64,000 nt of DNA, from positions 1 to 64,000 of the forward strand of contig CAJNOL010000229.1 of NCBI GenBank assembly GCA_905250125.1. Direction: 5' to 3'. Within the stretch, counting starts at the first letter, position 1. Each line of letters begins with the position of its first letter. The position numbers and the translations under genes are program-made. The notes below the pieces were generated by a model, which worked only from the letters and a program-made list of their open reading frames with translations, had not been told where the DNA came from and did no database searches. The stretch comes from Rotaria sordida. Its lineage: Eukaryota > Rotifera > Eurotatoria > Philodinida > Philodinidae. Below, in pieces: positions 46,801 through 60,182 of the stretch.

Positions 46801-49800
46801 CAGATTGAAATGGATAAAATATACGAAAACATTTCATGCAAAACGAAAAACGTAGATTGTATTTTGAACTATTGAAGAATTATTTAATAATAGAGTTCTA
46901 CTTCGATAAAGATGCTGCTAAATTTGCTGATGTATGTGCAATATGAAAGGGAAATAATTTTCGAGTCTTAAATAACTAGTAATGATTGATAAAATTTGTC
47001 TAGAGACTTGTTGAATTCATAAAAAGTCATAGACAAGAAATATATGATAATTAAATAAGACTTATGTCTAATCAGATTAATATAAGAGTGTTTTCGTATT
47101 TTTCTAAATAAAATATATTTTTGTTTTTGATCGGTTGCGAAAAATCTATTCTCATGTTTATACTTTTATTACAACAAAAAAAGATACTATGCAATAATAT
47201 ATCATTTGAAAGATAACATACAAGTACTCAAGACTCATGTAAAAAAGAACATACGGTTAAAGGTTATTCTATATCTGTATATAAACTAATTTTGTCGCGT
47301 CTGAAGCCTTATAAGACATCTTTCTATTAGTGTATACTGAAATAGTTATCTCACATAAAACGTTGATAAATATGTGCGCCAAATGGATATAATATCAGAA
47401 AAAAAATGATATAGAGAACATATAAATCCATTGTTCTAGTAACAGATCTATATAATTGCTCGTTCTGATCAAGAAATAAGATCGCCGTGATACTATACTA
47501 GAGATCGTCGGATTGATTTCGGATCCGATAGATTCAATTGATTATACTCTAAGAGTAGCAGTCGATAATAATTTGATTATTATAAAACTATAATCAAGAT
47601 TGGCTGAGATATGTCTATAGTATATTGTTAGCAGAATAAAAATAACTAATAAAAAAAAACCATCGATTCTTCAGAGTGACTTGAAGATTCAGATTCAAAA
47701 ATTTCTTTCCGTCACTGATAGAAATGCAACGTTAAGACTAACAGTATCAATTAAAGTTTTTCTATGTCATTATTGTTTATTAACATAAAACTAATCATCA
47801 CTGTAGGTTTTCCTGTATCTACTAGTTTTATTAATAGTAAAATTAATGTTTGAACAAGCAAGGCAGTAGATGCGTAAAATCTGTCACTAAAGAAAAATTC
47901 CCTATTGTTAAGATAAAATAAATAATTTTCTATATTACATAAAAAGAAAACCACCAAGAGAGAAACAAGGCTATTACTCAGGTGGAAAAATTTTACTAAC
48001 AATCGGATGTTGTATGTTTTAATATTTCATGTGACCATAAGATATCACTGTAAATCTTATAAGATTATAATTTTAGATCTCATTTACATAATTAGTTGTG
48101 ATAATGATAGTTAATTTGTTTTTGAATATTTAAACGATTAAATATATTACACTACTTTTTCTTATTAGCATGGAAAATAGATCTTCTATGTAGTAGTGCT
48201 TATGTGCTAAGATAAACACTCCATAAATAATTTAATTAATTCGATTTAATAGAAGTGGGTTTTCTTTTATTTAAATTACTTATTAAATTCAACAAAAACT
48301 TTTATTTTGTAAAGCTCATATTTGTGTTTTTATATTTTATATAAATAAATATACATATGCGAGTAAAAATAAAAGACTTTCTTAAGAAAACAAGATGATA
48401 GAAGAAAACCAGATGTGCAACGCTATTGAAAATCCTGAAGAATCATACAGTATGATTTCATCCGAAAAGTGCAGGCCAAACAAATTAGATGGAATCCATA
48501 TATATATGTATATATCAAAACTTAAACTCAAGTTTCAACTTTCAAATAAGTATATCTATTCTCTTGATATAGGTACTGCGAAAACATAGATGATTGAAAA
48601 TTGAAACTTGAATAGTAAGTCTTTGATAGTTCTATTGCATCTTGTGATTTAATAGTTTATTATATGTATTAGAAAAAAAACAAAAACAAAAAGGTTAACC
48701 TAATCAGCACTATGCAAACAGACGGAATACTTTGACACTGTCCAAATTTAGAGGACATAACAAAGTAAAACAAATCGTATGCATGTTGAAGAAGAGATCT
48801 ATTGAATGATAAAAGAAAAACTTTATTAGAGAATTTTCTATATTAAAAAAGCTACATATAGACAATAGTTCTTCTTCTATGCGATGCATAGATGCATACG
48901 AGTAAACTCTATAAATCTGAACTCGAGCAGAGCGATCTTTGGCGAATCTATAGGACAAACCTTTGTTTTAGAAAAAAAAAACACTTTTTTAAAGGATTTG
49001 AGCAAAACTATAGTAATGCGTAAAATCATGTATAATCTATGTCTCAAATTACGAGATAAAGTCTATAAGAGTACAAGTTCAAGTAAATCATAGCTTCTAT
49101 ATGATTGATTGACAGGAGCTTATTAACACATCTACGAAGACAACTGTAAAACAAACACAAACTAGGAAGCTTAATAAAGAAGAAAAATAGTTGGTTAATT
49201 TTTTTTCATCAGCTTGAATTATCTGTTCTTTTTTTTTTAATATAATTATTATGTGATAAACCTAAAAGCTTCAATAATAAATAAATATCAACAATATATG
49301 ATAGAAGGAGATATCTTTTTCAATTGGTAGAGATTGTTGAAGCAACTGTGTTTTTCTTTTTTATCGTTGTTTAACAAAATATTTCTTATCAATTTAAACT
49401 AGATAATATCCTAATAAAACCTAGGAATATGAATTCCGGCATGGACACTTTCAACTTTCAATTATTAAATTTTTTTAATAAATCTCGCTGACTACATGAC
49501 AATAGTTCAATTTTACAATTGAGTAAAAAAAAATCTTATGAAAATAACGCAGTACTGTGATCGTTTGTTTTATTATTGACATTGCAAATAACATGTGTCG
49601 AAACATCAGTATTATAATTATTAGATGTAGCAAACGCAATTATTATGATAGGTCCTTTAATCATTTGTACTGGTTAACAATAATATCAGTTGTCTTTAAT
49701 ATGAGATATGTGCACGCCTAGCGTCTACTTTTTATTTCACTTTCTTTGGTTTTATCTCTCAAAGAATGTGAAATTCTCTTTTGCGGAAGTAACAGTTCAC

Positions 49801-52174
49801 TGGATGAAGGTCTTTGCTAACACTCGAATAACATTTTATAACTTTCAAATATCGAAATATAAAGTCAACGATTGGAGGAATATACATTAAGTATCAAAAT
49901 TATTCAACAAGGTTACCGTAAGCGATAGCAAAAATTTAAATAATGATTCGAATAGAGAAAATTATTTTCAAAAGAAATATAATGGAATAAAAACTATTAT
50001 CAGATTTTCAAAGATAGAGACTCCAGAAAACTAACATCTACAACATATAAATCAAGTCTTGTTTACATGATCTAGAACGATAGAGCAAATAATTCTCTAC
50101 AAAATGAAATATCATCGAATTTTCTCTGCAATATTTTTATGAAAAATGATATAAAAGAAGTGTTGAAGTATATAGGATAGATATTTGCACCTCCGCCAAC
50201 AGTCAATGACAGTTGCTGACCAAAAATCATCAGAGAACGTGACAGACGCTAGCTAGAGATCATCATATACCATGACATGTGTTGTTGATTTACGATCACA
50301 AATCTCATATCGATAACAGATCGTTACAATATATTATTACTTCTCTATTATATTTCTGAACGATTAAGTAAAACCATGGCAAAGAAATGTGTCTCAACGA
50401 TCGTCTGTAATTAGTAACAGCAACTACACTGTCCATTGCTTTTATTAAAATCGCAGAGATTTCGCTAACAGGCTTTTTTTTAGCCGAGATGCAGTAATTT
50501 GACGAAAGCTCCTGGAGCCATTTTTTTTTCTAATTTCCTATAGAAAAGCAACTTTTTGACCTTCAATCAAATCACTGTATTTCGGCCAAAAGAACGTTGC
50601 ACAGAACTCGGCGACATCTCATTTTATAGAGAATGATTTACTCTAGTGTTCTATATAATCTAAATAGAATTATATTTAGATGTTCGAAACACTAAAAAAC
50701 TAGGGCCTTGATTTTCTGAAATTCTTATCTTTGAAAATCTGATAATAATTTTTATTTTCTTATATTCTTTTTGAAAACAATTTTTTCTATTCGAAATTTT
50801 TCTATCGTTTATGACAACAGAAAATAAATCTTGTTGAATAATTTCTATACCCACTGTATTTTGACTTTCTATTTCAAAGACAATTATGACGCAAGATATT
50901 GACTGGCGATACACATACATTCGGGCAGAGAAGCATTTGATTTAATAGTTCTAATTAATAACGTAACAGTATACTTAATTCCTTGTGAATCTTTCAATAG
51001 ATCAATCATCATCATAAAGAAATCCTCCAAAAAAAACCACAAATGAATCATAGCAATAAATATGATAATGAACTGAAAAATATCAATATATACTACCAGT
51101 AGGTCTTATTTCTATCGCTGTTGACAGAACAAGTTATGCATGAATAATTATTCTTGTCTCTTATCAAAAAAATGTACACCACTTTAAAAGAACTCTGAAT
51201 TTTTTTGGAATATATAGGACAACTAAGAAGTCTGACTCTAGTTATGCATAGATGATTTTTTGAATCTTTAGATTATTTTTTATATTTGAAGAAAAAAATT
51301 CTTACTTTTGACTATCTCCACCTTTCTTGGATGGTGGTTCATAACGTTGACAAGCAGGTAAAAATCTCGATGGAAGATTAATTTGAGCTTCATTAATCGA
51401 TTGTACAAATTCTAAACATCCTAATTTCCAATCACATGATTTAGCATCAACAAATATTGTATCTGTATTAATATTTCCATGTGATAATTTACAATCATCA
51501 TGAAGAAAGATTAAAACACGCTAAAAAAAAAAAGAACAAAATTTTTTCAAAGAAAAAAAAAACATATTTTAATTAATTTTTTTACACATAATTGTTGTAA
51601 ACCCCAGGCTATTTCAAGTAAATGTTCACTATTAAAATCTGTTACATTATTATTTGATTTTAATTCATTTAAATATGTTTCAAGTGTTACTGCTTTTTCT
51701 GTTACAACATAAACAGATTTATCTGTCTAGAAATAAATAACACGATTTACATAAATAAAATTTCCAATTTAATAATCTTACTTCAACACTATCAAGATAA
51801 ATAAGAATATTAGGATGTCTTAATGTTTTCATACGCTTCAATGCTGCTTTTGCTAATTGAATCTATAATGACAATATTTTTGTTTTTGTTTCAATAAAAT
51901 TTACATAGACATGAAAATAAAATAATTAACTTACATGAGCATCATTTTGACAAGAAAATATTGTTACTAAATCTCCTGTTGTCTATCAATAGAAAAAAGA
52001 AAAATGATCATAGATTAAAAAATAAAGCAAAAGATATTAATCTACTTTTTTCTTTCCATTTAATATTGTCCAAATTGAACGTGGATTATTTGTTGTTTGT
52101 TGACTATCAGGAAGTATCTCATATCCGAGATCTTTTAATGGATCTTTTCCACCAGAAAAAAATGAACCCCACAT
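37809..52174 (-). CDS. SCYL1 homologue: SCY1-like pseudokinase (SCYL1 type)
   Basis: Exons (- strand): 52174-52046, 51982-51935, 51862-51782, 51726-51586, 51520-51306, 46455-46218, 46157-45891, 45829-45716, 44232-44077, 42794-42606, 42544-42469, 42394-42182, 38316-38234, 38162-37809. They sum to 2304 nt, 767 aa (human SCYL1 808), in frame throughout. The N-terminal kinase fold (to about 290) begins [19 protein letters not shown]. It is catalytically dead: the HRD position reads HGNINTD and DFG is replaced by LGCLEF. HEAT repeats follow (about 290-550, with [28 protein letters not shown] blocks), then a low-complexity Thr-rich tail with five Trp-acidic motifs (PWDDI, DWGDS, KWDDF, SWAQD, DWDSD). 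SCYL1 acts in COPI-dependent Golgi-to-ER traffic. The C-terminus ends KTSRH and lacks the RKLD coatomer motif of mammalian SCYL1. Introns range from 36 bp to 4.85 kb. The stop lies 266 bp upstream of the receptor ATG. Confidence 0.93.
38317..42181. other. 3.9-kb intron of the SCYL1-type gene
   Basis: Mostly AT-rich with short chance frames. One clear hairpin element sits at 40910-41100; no other repeat was recognised. Confidence 0.6.
40910..41100. repeat. Hairpin element in a SCYL1-type gene intron
   Basis: About 85-base arms: the stretch GACATGACATTCGC...ATTGAATCAAG is matched in reverse by CTTGATTCAAT...GAATGTCGTG, closing near 41005. Non-coding, MITE-like. Confidence 0.55.
43037..43488. 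mobile_element. 450-bp foldback element
   Basis: The outer arm GTTGTCCCCTTCTGATTTTAA... with GTCTATAGATA and TGTTCTAATAAAAAT is matched in reverse by ATTTTTATTAGAACA, TATCTATAGAC and GGATCAACTG. The arms are roughly 200 bases each. Non-coding MITE-like element. Confidence 0.65.
43624..43907. mobile_element. 280-bp hairpin element
   Basis: TTTTCTATCTAATGCATTCTA at the left is inverted as TAGAATGCATTAGAGAGAAAA at the right. Arms continue through AAGTATCACA / TGTGATACTT to a loop near 43790. Non-coding. Confidence 0.6.
44233..45715. other. 1.5-kb SCYL1-type gene intron, nothing specific
   Basis: AT-rich, no repeat or frame recognised apart from simple A/T runs. Confidence 0.45.
46456..51305. 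other. 4.85-kb intron of the SCYL1-type gene
   Basis: This is the largest intron in the window, between the kinase-fold exons and the last kinase-fold exon. It carries one copy of dispersed repeat family B (46580-47325) and a short hairpin at 50643-50696 (TAGTGTTC arms). Remaining frames are short and without features. Confidence 0.6.
46580..47325 (+). repeat. Dispersed repeat family B, intronic copy
   Basis: Aligns in the same orientation to 57328-58160 over about 750 bases. Shared landmarks: GATTGTATTTTGAACTATTGA, GCTAAATTTGCTGATGT, AATATATCATTTGAAAGA, ATATAAACTAATTTTGT. No coding potential. Confidence 0.75.
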
Positions 52175-54483
52175 TTTCTATGATTAAAAATTTTCATAAA
52201 CTTAACACTTGACAATAATTACACTTGCTTATTCATTTATTCTTAACTTACGATACAACCATATGATGATGTGTCTTTGTTTCACTTAAATATGATTGGA
52301 TAAAATTTTTTTATTAACTATCAATCTATTAGACTGATTATTGAAAAAAATAGCCAACACTTTGTTTTTATCAGTTTAAAAATATGGAAATATAAAAGAT
52401 GAATAATAGATGGCGCTAGTAGTATTTATTGATGAACCAATGTATAAAATGAGATATAGTATGTACATCGATTGTGTGAAGTAAACGTACGTTGTTTGTT
52501 GGCGTGAGACAAACTCTAGTACATAAGTTAGTTCATGTTATAGTCGTTTCATATATATAATACAGAGAGTAATCACTAGGTGTCCTTAGTTGTCTATGAA
52601 GTTGTTTTGAATAATATTTATATTTATCTATTATTTAGTAGTGTTGTATATTATTTCTTATTGAATTTGATGTTATTAAATGTTTTCTTGTAAATTTTAT
52701 AAGAAGAGAAAACGAAAAGTTTTATAAACGAAAGAAAGATTAAGTTTTTTTTTTGGCGTTTCTTAACATACAATATGAGCATGGTTCTCGATAGTTTTTA
52801 GTAATAAGATAAGACAAAAATTTGACAGACATTTTTTTTTCGATAACAGCTCAAAATTTTCGTAGACGTGACATAAAAAGTAGGTCAGAACGACCTTCCC
52901 TAGATTCGTACATATCGATATTTTTGCATATGAGAGAGATTATAATTAAAACGTAATTCCTAACATACTATTTCTAATTCAAAAACAAATGATACACTTT
53001 TCCCTACAAATGATTCTCAATTTGAGTAAAAAAGACTATACGTACTTGAACTTACTTATTTTTTTCAACAAACTTTTAGCATAATGTTATTTTCTATTAT
53101 TATTATTATTATAATGCCGATATTCTATATGTAGTCTAATGAAATTCATTTGATTTTTGTTTTTTAATCTAAAAAAAAATAATACTCTTTGTAAGATGAG
53201 ATTAAAAACAAATGATACCTTTTGAAAATAATATCCTAGAATAATGATCGCGACCGCCACAAACAGTAAAGTCATGACGACAATTTTTGCCGTCTTTGAT
53301 CGTTTATGGTGCCGTTTTCTTAGATCTAAGATCAAACAACTACATCAATAGATTTTCTACTGTAGAAGTATATTTTGTTTTTCGCATTTAATTACTTTAA
53401 AAGCCTTATATTCCTATATTGAATATGGCAAAGACTATTATTTTTTTCTTTTGACTAAGACACTGAATGAATAACTGATTGTTTGTCAAGTGTTCTTACC
53501 TTTTTTTGCTTTACTTGTTTTATAAAATATTAAAAAAGAATTAGTAGGCGTACATCATTCATCTAATCGAATGTATAGTAACCCGAAGAGTAGGTGGAGA
53601 GATTTTCATGCAAGAAAGAAAAATTTGTTCTAGTCATAAAAATGTATGTGATCATTCAATCAAAAGACAAAAAAAGCGTAGAATTTCTAGCCATTTCTTT
53701 AGAAAGGATTTTATATGGTATAAAATAGAGACGAAAAAGTATAACGAATAAAAAAAAATGTAGTGTTTACACCAGTTCGAATTTGAAAAAATACATTTAC
53801 ATTATAAAAAAAAAAAGTTGTGCTTCTTGTTCAAGTTTTAAATATGAAACTATAATTGAAGTCTCTGCCAAAAAATATTGATAAAAATTATCATTTGTCG
53901 AAAATCAAATATTTTAAAAAATTCTTAAAATTAAAATCTATTTGTACTATAAATTTATATATTTCGGATATTAATCATACAATAGATAAATAATAGTTAA
54001 ATCATAATAAAGTAATGGACTGTTGTTAGATTGATTCGTAACTTTTCTTTGAAATAAACAATATTTCATCAGTTAACATGTTTGGGTCATTTTTGTTTGA
54101 TATAGTATCATGTCTAGAATGCTATAAACTGTTAGTTTTCATTGATAGAACTGTGAGCTAATAGTTCAACATTGTAAAATAATGACACAATGGTTTCTCT
54201 TTTGAGAAGATTCGTTTCGCGATATTAAAATCAAAATTTTTTCAATTTGCGGATAATATAGCTTCGAAATATCCTATGTCAAATGTTGTATAAATGAGGA
54301 CTTAAGATATTTTATTAAGCACAACTCTCGAAATCTGTAGCAGAAAAACTCGTACTGTGATTATTCTTCATGTGAAAAATTTCCTTAATGATATTAATCC
54401 AAAATTACTGAAAGCATAGATCATCCACCATTGAACACCGTTAGTTTTCGATCACTTTAATTGGAGAAAAGAAGAGTTGATAT
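52175..54483. other. Intergenic upstream of the SCYL1-type gene
   Basis: It presumably includes the promoter of the minus-strand SCYL1-type gene at its left edge; no site can be named. A possible membrane-helix exon on the - strand (53219-53335) is listed separately. The rest is AT-rich with nothing recognised. Confidence 0.4.
53219..53335 (-). CDS. Possible exon coding a single membrane helix
   Basis: The open stretch encodes a basic segment (LRKRHHKRSKTAK) followed by a strongly hydrophobic run (VVMTLLFVAVAIIILGYYF) and ends at a plausible donor (CAAAAG then GTATCA). This is the layout of a type II membrane anchor, as in neprilysin-like or glycosyltransferase proteins. No neighbouring exon could be linked on either side, and the upstream boundary is uncertain. 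It may be a fragment of a real gene or chance. Confidence 0.25.
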
Positions 54484-55015
54484 ATATGCAGGAAAAATTG
54501 CTTTTTGTTTTTCTCAAAATCAATTTTTACACAGAAATAATGCAAAATCGCTCCTGTTTCTCGAACATAATACGTTCAATCGAACTGAAACTTTTGTTTT
54601 ACAGATATTAGACACTGTTTGTAGTGTCTACTATTTCTTGTTTTGAAAATATTGTACCGTTGATTTTTGGTAGATTTTACAAAAAAAGACATGTATTTTT
54701 GGAGATACGCTGAGTATTTTGATCATTTTATTCGAATGGAAGAAGATAAAAAGAAAAGTACGCACTCCAAATGGTGTCTAATATCTGTAAAAAAACATAT
54801 TTTAGCTCTATCGGGCATATTGTGGCTGAGAAAATGGAGCTATTTTTAGTCTTTGCGAGCCAGATATTTCCTCTAAGAAAGTCTTTGGAAATTTAGAGTG
54901 AATGACAATTTTTGCTCTACTCATCAAGGTCTATCTACTCTGAAAATGTCAAATATTTCTGTTGAGCCGTTATTCAGAAAGCACGGCAAGGAGAAGCGAG
55001 GGAATTCCCTTAAAT
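54484..55015 (+). repeat. Dispersed repeat family C, copy 1
   Basis: Matches 63190-63735 in reverse complement over about 530 bases. It also has internal inverted structure: ACAGATATTAGACACTGTTTG on one side and a reversed GTGTCTAATATCTGTAA on the other, so it is a foldback element. Frames inside are short. Confidence 0.7.
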
Positions 55016-57327
55016 AACTATTCCAACATGGAACAATGGTAACATTTATGCTGAAGTTTCATTATCTACTGATGAAATCAATCGTATTTGTGTTTCAGTC
55101 ATGGAAAATTAAAGACTCAGACAATATGGAGGCATAGGTCAACATTTTTGCCATTATTATTGTCAAATTCTCGTCCTTAAAGCATATCTTTACGATGTAA
55201 AAAATAATAATATAAATTTCGCAGCAGAAAAAATAGTTTTGTTTTATTTGATTTCTTTATTGAATATAAATAAATATCGAATATTTCGACCTTTACTAAT
55301 CTTCCATATCAGTCATCATCAGCATGTTATTGAAAATGTTAAATTAACTATCTAGATAAAATCAAAATCACAATCATATCCTAAACCAATAAACTATAGT
55401 TCTCATGAAATAAAATCCAAGTCATAAGTAACTGTTATAATTACATTAAAAAAATTCATGAACGTATATTAAATTGAGATTTTATAATTAAATTAAAAAA
55501 ATAATAATATGAAGTTTACAATAGAAAGAAAATTGTATTATTTTATTTTATTTAAAATAAATATAACGATTATTATTATTTTTTATTTAATTGTGAAATC
55601 TCAAGATAATATATGTTCATTTATTGTTGAGATCTGTCTTACCTCTTTATATAAATCGTTAGCATGTAGTTCTTCATTAATTTGTACAACAAATGTTAGA
55701 TCAATAATATGATCATATGAACAAGATTATTTTGCGTACCAACAAATGATTTTATTGTTTATGAAGAACTCGTATTACTTGTTTTTTTAAACTTCATCGC
55801 ACATTTCGATATTATAATTATATCTTTCTGTTGTATTCATTTTTGATAATCAGTCTTGTGAAAATACAGCTCATGAAAATTAAATTATAACATAATTATA
55901 TTTGTTAAAAGAAATATTAGATTGTCTAAAAGATCAATATTAACTTTAATGAAAAAAATCAATTCGAAGTCATTTCTAGAAACATGATCCTTGTCTAATC
56001 TATTTGAACTTTATATTGACTCATGTAACTCATTGTTATTATAGTGTACTCATTCTATATTCTCTTGTTACGTGATTTGTTTTGTTGCTGAAAAAAAACA
56101 GAAAGCTTCGCAATAGACACTATCTGTCAGCATAGTTTAATGGATTTACTTGTAGAGTGACATGTTTATTATATCTTCTTGACTTCTGGTTGCAACAACT
56201 AATAACTCCATTAGATGGCATTCTGACCTTGCTTTATATTGATCGATTAAAAGCTATGTTCTGACAGGAAATATTTTCATGTAATGTCAAGATCTTTGAT
56301 ATTACAAAATGTAAAAGAGATTAAAAAAATATTTTAATATTTTTTAGTCTTTTCTTCGTATTCTTAAGGTGAATCGATTCATTCTAGTTCTTATAAAGAT
56401 TAACGTATTTTATTTAGTAAAAAAAAAAACAATATTGATTCGCTAATTGTTTCCTTATTTGTATCAATGTATTTGCTAGAAACACTACATTTTATGATTA
56501 TATTTTCCTCATGGGACACTCTGACATATTTTCTTCATATAATTAAAAACAAATACAAGATAAAGTATTGCTTTACATTCAGAATGGAAAACATATTTAA
56601 AACATGACTGAATATAAATGAATATATCAAAAATGTCTTTCTTGATACAATTCATAAAAGTTTTGATTTAATATAAAATATAAAATGCACTTTTATAAAT
56701 CTATTTACAGAATAAATTTTGAATAAAAATATACAATTATATAATGATTATCTAATTCTAGTTTTATTAAGTTAATCAATTGAAAGCAGTAATTAAAACT
56801 CTGAATGTAATATGGATCTTAAAGTATAATTGAGAATTAAGAAATAATAACGAAAATACTTCTATCATTTGAATAATCAATTTCAATTGTTTTTTTTTTG
56901 TTATTTGATAATATCAATATTTATCATTGTGCGTTATTTCTCATATTTATCCACATTTTTCAAATTAGTTTAATTACTATACCTGTTCACAAAAAAAAAA
57001 CTTCCTATTTATCACATAACTATGCGGTATATTAACATAGGAAAGTAGCTACTATTTGATCATCTTCCTATTGCAAATGAATGTAAGCTAACAATGCAAT
57101 AGGATATATTTTGCAAATACAAATATCTATCTGAAATCAGGAATTATTTAATATCACTAATTATTATTGAATTTCTAAATTATGATTACCGATAACAAAT
57201 GATAACTAAAAAAAAATAGTATTACCTATTATTGATAAATAGTAAAAAGCAATAAGAAAGAAGGAAACAGTAAATAACAAGTAATAAAATTGATAACTAG
57301 AAAGAAAGTAATAAAGCCATATGGAGA
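55016..57327. other. Intergenic, nothing recognised
   Basis: Very AT-rich sequence with only short chance frames (for example 55509-55712) and simple A/T runs. Confidence 0.4.
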
Positions 57328-58160
57328 GTTTCATAAGTGTTGAGATACGAGAAAATTAGTATATATACAGATAGAAAAATAATCATTAGTCAAATGTTTT
57401 TATGAGTCTTGAGTATTCGTGTTTTATTCTATCTGTTTTGGGAGATATATCTTCACTATCCTTTTGTTTAATCTTTCAGAAATTCAATAAGAAAGTAATT
57501 CATGGATTATAGCAATACTTTATTGATATACGATCTGTGACCGTATATTAACAACGTCTGATAAGGTCTGTGAGACGTAGAAATCAATAATTATTTATCT
57601 TATTCGTTAATTCGGCACTCATCACAATCTACTGATTACATGTTTAGACAAGCTATATACTCAGTAATCACATTGAAATGGGTAAAATATATGAAAACGG
57701 CGTGTACAAAATGAAAAACAAAAAAATAAAGATTGTATTTTGAACTATTGAGAAATTATTTCATAATCAAGTTTTACTTCGAGAAGATGACGCTAAATTT
57801 GCTGATGTGTGTGGAATATGAAAGAAGAACAATTTTTAAGTTTTAAATAACTAAAAACGAAATTGAACAAAAGCATGAAACAAAAAAAAAATAAGTAATT
57901 TGTCAGGATTGATAAGACTTCTAAGAGACTTGATGAATGCATAAAAAAGTGACGGACAACAAATACGTGATGGTAGTTAAACGAGATTTTTGTGTAATCA
58001 GATTAAAATAAGACTGTTTTTCGTTTATTTTTTAATAATATATCATTTGAAAGACTACACACGAGTATTCAATGCTCATATAAAAAACATTCGATTAGAG
58101 ATTATTCACAGCCTACATATAAACTAATTTTGTTCCGTCTAAAGACTTATAAAATATTCT
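57328..58160 (+). repeat. Dispersed repeat family B, intergenic copy
   Basis: Same-orientation match to 46580-47325, with small insertions and deletions relative to that copy. Non-coding. Confidence 0.75.
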
Positions 58161-59336
58161 ATAAAGATCGTCTAATGGTTTGCTCTTATCGAAAGTATAT
58201 AAACTGAACAAGCGTTATTATTTACATTAACGTTTTAGATAATGCAATTAACGAGACTAGAACAGTGAAATCTATGATTAGAGATCAACATACTTTAAGC
58301 TGCGATTTAGCGTATCATATTAATATTTTCTATTTTGATCCCGTAACTTCGTAATATCATTTGAGTATGATAAAAGAAAATGTACGTAGAATAAAATGTA
58401 TTTAGACAACAATTATAATTCATTTTTTATATAACTCAGAGTGTAGGATGAGTATTTAAAAAAAAGCAAAACTTTTATTTTTAAATATCGACGAAAATGA
58501 AAGTTTTATCTTTGTAAAATAATAAAATAAAAGAGTTTAGTTATTTTATATTACGAAATAAAGAAATAGTTATATACAAAACATAAGAAAAGTTTCTTTC
58601 TAACTTTATACAACAAAAAACAATATAGCAGTGATACTGCAATATGTTTGTTAATTATGTCTAAATAGAAATTAATACATAAAAAAAAGGTTTAGAATAG
58701 ACACTAATGAATGAGATTCATGTGTTGCGGCGGACATTTTGATTATTATATCAATATAATCTAGTCTAAAAAACACATTTTTTCGAATTTCAATATTTAG
58801 AATACAATATAAATCTATAACTGTATAGCAGAGGTTAAGTACTATGTTCATGTACTTGTTTAATACGAGAAATGTTTGAATATAAAATACAAATAATAAA
58901 TAGAAACTTGGGTACTAATAAAAAAAAATGGCAAAAAAGACCGTATGTTATTGTCATTATAAGTTCGTGAAGAATGATGAGAATTTAATGGAAATTGACA
59001 ATTTTGACAGACATCTTGCCTGTGTGTAATACTACAATGATTACACTAATGTTTAATGTTTTCTTCTTCTGTATTATACTATTCATTTTTTATCGTCATG
59101 AGTAAACCTTTTTCAATAAATCATGAATGTTGTTTTCCTGAGTCTTTCATACATGAAATAATGTAATGTTTAATGTGCTGAAACATTTTGCTACTTGAAT
59201 AGACATAACTATTACCTCTACTAATCTCTAACATTTATCACTATAAAATATTTCTTTAGTTTTTGATATATTGTAAAAGATTGCTTTATCTAATACTAAA
59301 CTCATAAGATAACAATTAACTGCACTACATGTAATA
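58161..59336. other. Intergenic, nothing recognised
   Basis: AT-rich, without frames or repeats of note. Confidence 0.4.
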
Positions 59337-59928
59337 TCGAATCCAAAATAAAAGACAGATTACTATTTTTCGAATAACTTTTGATAGGAACAAGATAGAG
59401 AGCTGCAATTTTCACCATTTGAAAGGGCGATGTCCAGGTTATCGATCGGTATAGAACTCATTAAGATGAAAGATGTTTTTTTTTTATAGGTACTTTTGGA
59501 TCAATACTTTTTCCTTTGAATATTTTCACAATAATCTCAAATCAAATTATGTCAAAATGTAGCTCAAATCACCCTTTTTGCATTATAAAATGATCGCATA
59601 TTTCGTTATCTCTCAACCTCTTATTCTAAGTGGATTTAAAAAAGACAAATGTTATTTTTATAGGGAAAAAAAAAGAATGATTTGAACTACATTTTGACAT
59701 AATTTAGGTTGAGATTATTGTGAAAATACTCAAAGGAAAAAGTATTGATCCAAAGGTACCTATAAAAAAAAAATCTTTCGCCTTAATAAGTTCTATATTG
59801 ATCGATGGCCCGGACATCACTCTTTCGTATGGTGAAAACTGCAGCTCTCTATCTTGTTCCTATCAAAAGTTATTCGAAAAATGGTGATCTGTCTTTTATT
59901 TTGGATTGGATAATAGTTCATTAAAATC
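59337..59928. mobile_element. 590-bp foldback element
   Basis: Arms at 59337-59580 and 59675-59928 are inverted copies of about 245 bases with high identity; the outer end is AATCCAAAATAAAAGACAG. The loop is about 95 bases. No target duplication was identified by eye. Non-coding, MITE-like, apparently fairly young because the arms are still so similar. Confidence 0.8.
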
Positions 59929-60182
59929 TTTATTACTCTTTCTACGAATCAGAACGATGCAAATAAGAAACTGCAAGAAAATAACATACCTGAACTGCTT
60001 TTCGAAGCACATTTTTTTATAATATTGATTCAATAGTTCACGGGACTTGGTCTGCGTAATGGAACTACTACGATTTGTGACAGTGATTCCAAGTTTCTTT
60101 TTTCACACTATGTTTTTGTTAATATCCAAGTTTCTATTTATTCATTGTATTTTATATTCAAGCATGTCTTGTATTAAATAAG

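Noticed and set aside
53087..53335. A full neprilysin-like gene
   Set aside because: Only one exon with a basic segment and membrane helix is visible; no catalytic HExxH exon was found nearby.
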